From NCBI RefSeq assembly GCF_963678635.1, contig NC_087068.1:50613724-50677723 (forward strand): a stretch of DNA of 64,000 nt, in the 5' to 3' direction. Shown here one piece after another: positions 62,786 to 64,000 of the stretch. The translations under genes and the position numbers were made by a program. Numbering within the stretch: the stretch's first letter is position 1; every line of letters starts with the position of its first letter. Below the pieces are notes generated by a model. That model had not been told where the DNA came from. It searched no databases and was given only the letters and a program-made list of their open reading frames with translations. The stretch is from Symsagittifera roscoffensis. Taxonomy: Eukaryota > Xenacoelomorpha > Acoela > Convolutidae.

Positions 62786-64000
62786 TTTTTTTTGATAACT
62801 AAAAAACTTCCCCATAAAAATGGTTTTCAGACTCGTTTGTCTTCATATTGCCTGCTTAGTTTCCACTGCACAAGTTTTGATTCAAATATAGCCACCTTTC
62901 ACACAAATCGAAAATCATTGATTCAACCATGATATTGAAAAATAATTGGTGTATGGTTTTCGGGAGTTTTTTACCTTTGCGATAAGCAAGGGTATTGCAA
63001 TCGGGTACTAGACTTTTTCCCGTAAATAAATTTGGGCACAGATTTTGAACGTGAAAAAGATAAACGTGTTTTACTGGAGAGGTGAATTTAATGGATGCAT
63101 GTTAGGCATGGGCCTTGCGTGTCTGTTATGAGTTCCTTTAATAGTATTTTGTGTGCCAAATTTTTTTGGTATCTTTGCGGCGCATGAGTGTCGGCTTTAA
63201 CTGTGTCGGCTTATTTTCCGAATCCGAACTACTCTTTTTCAATTCCTTCTTACTTTTTATTTTGAAAATTTCCAAATCAATTTCATAGACTTTTTTAATA
63301 AAAGTGAAAAATTTGAACATGAAAAAAAATATAACAATTTTTGTGAAATTTAAAAAAAAAAAATTTTTATTTTCGTATTTTTGCGTTGTGTTTTCCAGTT
63401 TGAATAATAATTTCGTTTGAAACCTTTGATGCTTTTGTTTTTTTATTTTTTTAATAGTTTCTTCTGGTTTTTAATTGAACTTATAAAATTTTGCAATTTT
63501 TCACAACAATTCAAATTATTGGTTCATCGCTTTCTAATCCATATTATTTTAAATGAAAAATGAGGACCAAGCAAGTCTAAGTTGCCAGCAAATCTGAAAT
63601 TTTTAAATTCAAATTTTTTAAATTATTTTAACGAAAACTGCTATTTCAGTTCATCGCTTTGCAATGTCAAGTTGAGTTGCGGTCTGCTAATTTTCCTAAT
63701 GCATTTGTTGAGTTTCTCCAATTTTGAGCAGTTTCAACAAAAAAAAACTATTGAAAAAACCCTCTTTTGTTTTTTGTTTGCTAATAGAAAAAACTTACGT
63801 TTTTTTTGCGTCTAGCTATATTTGAATGTTTTTTGGGCGTTGATCGGTTTTCAAGTGTTGTTCTGCGTAGGTTCAAGGAGGTGGACTTGAAACATTTGAA
63901 AAATTTTGTGATTCAATTTTTTTTTCTCAACAGGTGTCTTCTCAAATATTGTCGGCTAAGTTGCCACATCAGTGATTTTTTTCCTGTAGTTTTTTTCTCG

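Larger units (their letters stand above)
58919..64000. other. Intergenic DNA downstream of the arrestin gene
   Basis: 5 kb, AT-rich. No coding region with protein character is supported. It holds tRNA-like SINE heads and SINE tails, listed separately. Confidence 0.5.

Noticed and set aside
1-64000. CRISPR arrays, operons or other prokaryotic features
   Set aside because: The window is eukaryotic: spliced gene, SINEs, PLEs and LTR elements; no direct-repeat/spacer pattern of CRISPR type was seen.

Overview
The window is animal (metazoan) nuclear DNA. It has a multi-exon arrestin-family gene with T-rich 3' splice sites (tttttcag type), several small introns of about 65-80 bp, AT-rich non-coding DNA, tRNA-derived SINE copies, Penelope-like elements (PLEs), a non-LTR retrotransposon and a very large Ty3/gypsy-class LTR element. 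The T-rich acceptors and short introns fit a nematode or another invertebrate, but nothing here fixes the species.

Layout. 1-5870: tandem array of decayed antisense PLE units of about 2.4-2.6 kb. 7650-14110: a nested PLE locus with two antisense 3' fragments and one longer sense copy, holding three recognisable hammerhead ribozymes and a nearly palindromic arrangement. The PLE reverse transcriptase carries a PHD-type zinc finger between RT motifs B and C. 14890-15909: decayed non-LTR retrotransposon C-terminus with an endonuclease-like domain. 15910-40245: a 24.3-kb LTR retroelement on the minus strand, with 886-bp LTRs differing at only two positions by eye. 40467-58918: plus-strand arrestin-domain gene of 11 exons, encoding a predicted 1576-aa protein with a very long acidic tail. 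58919-64000: non-coding, with SINE-like and other repeats.

The LTR element is the most interesting object. In its own sense (right to left) it has: LTR; a 3.1-kb leader with an array of CGGAGGGT/ACCCTCCG 8-mers and a duplicated, covarying RNA structure; a 3160-codon gag-pol (two zinc knuckles, protease, RT, RNase H, a roughly 470-aa spacer, integrase, GPY/F-like module and a C-terminal macro-domain-like region); a 443-nt spacer; an ORF with an SGNH/GDSL hydrolase domain and a second, degenerate SGNH-like block; an overlapping ORF in the -1 frame; a further 956-aa ORF after a 25-nt gap; and a polypurine tract whose sequence recurs inside pol, at one site together with a covarying hairpin. No env-like protein (signal peptide, membrane segments) is visible. 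Intact frames and near-identical LTRs suggest a recent insertion.

The element's right LTR ends 221 bp upstream of the arrestin start codon, in divergent orientation. The large arrestin introns hold SINEs, a dispersed repeat of about 0.3-0.4 kb, a roughly 160-bp satellite, an (ATCT)n microsatellite and a long pyrimidine tract. The short penultimate intron looks to be made of one copy of the dispersed repeat. All domain calls are by eye from motifs; no database search was run.
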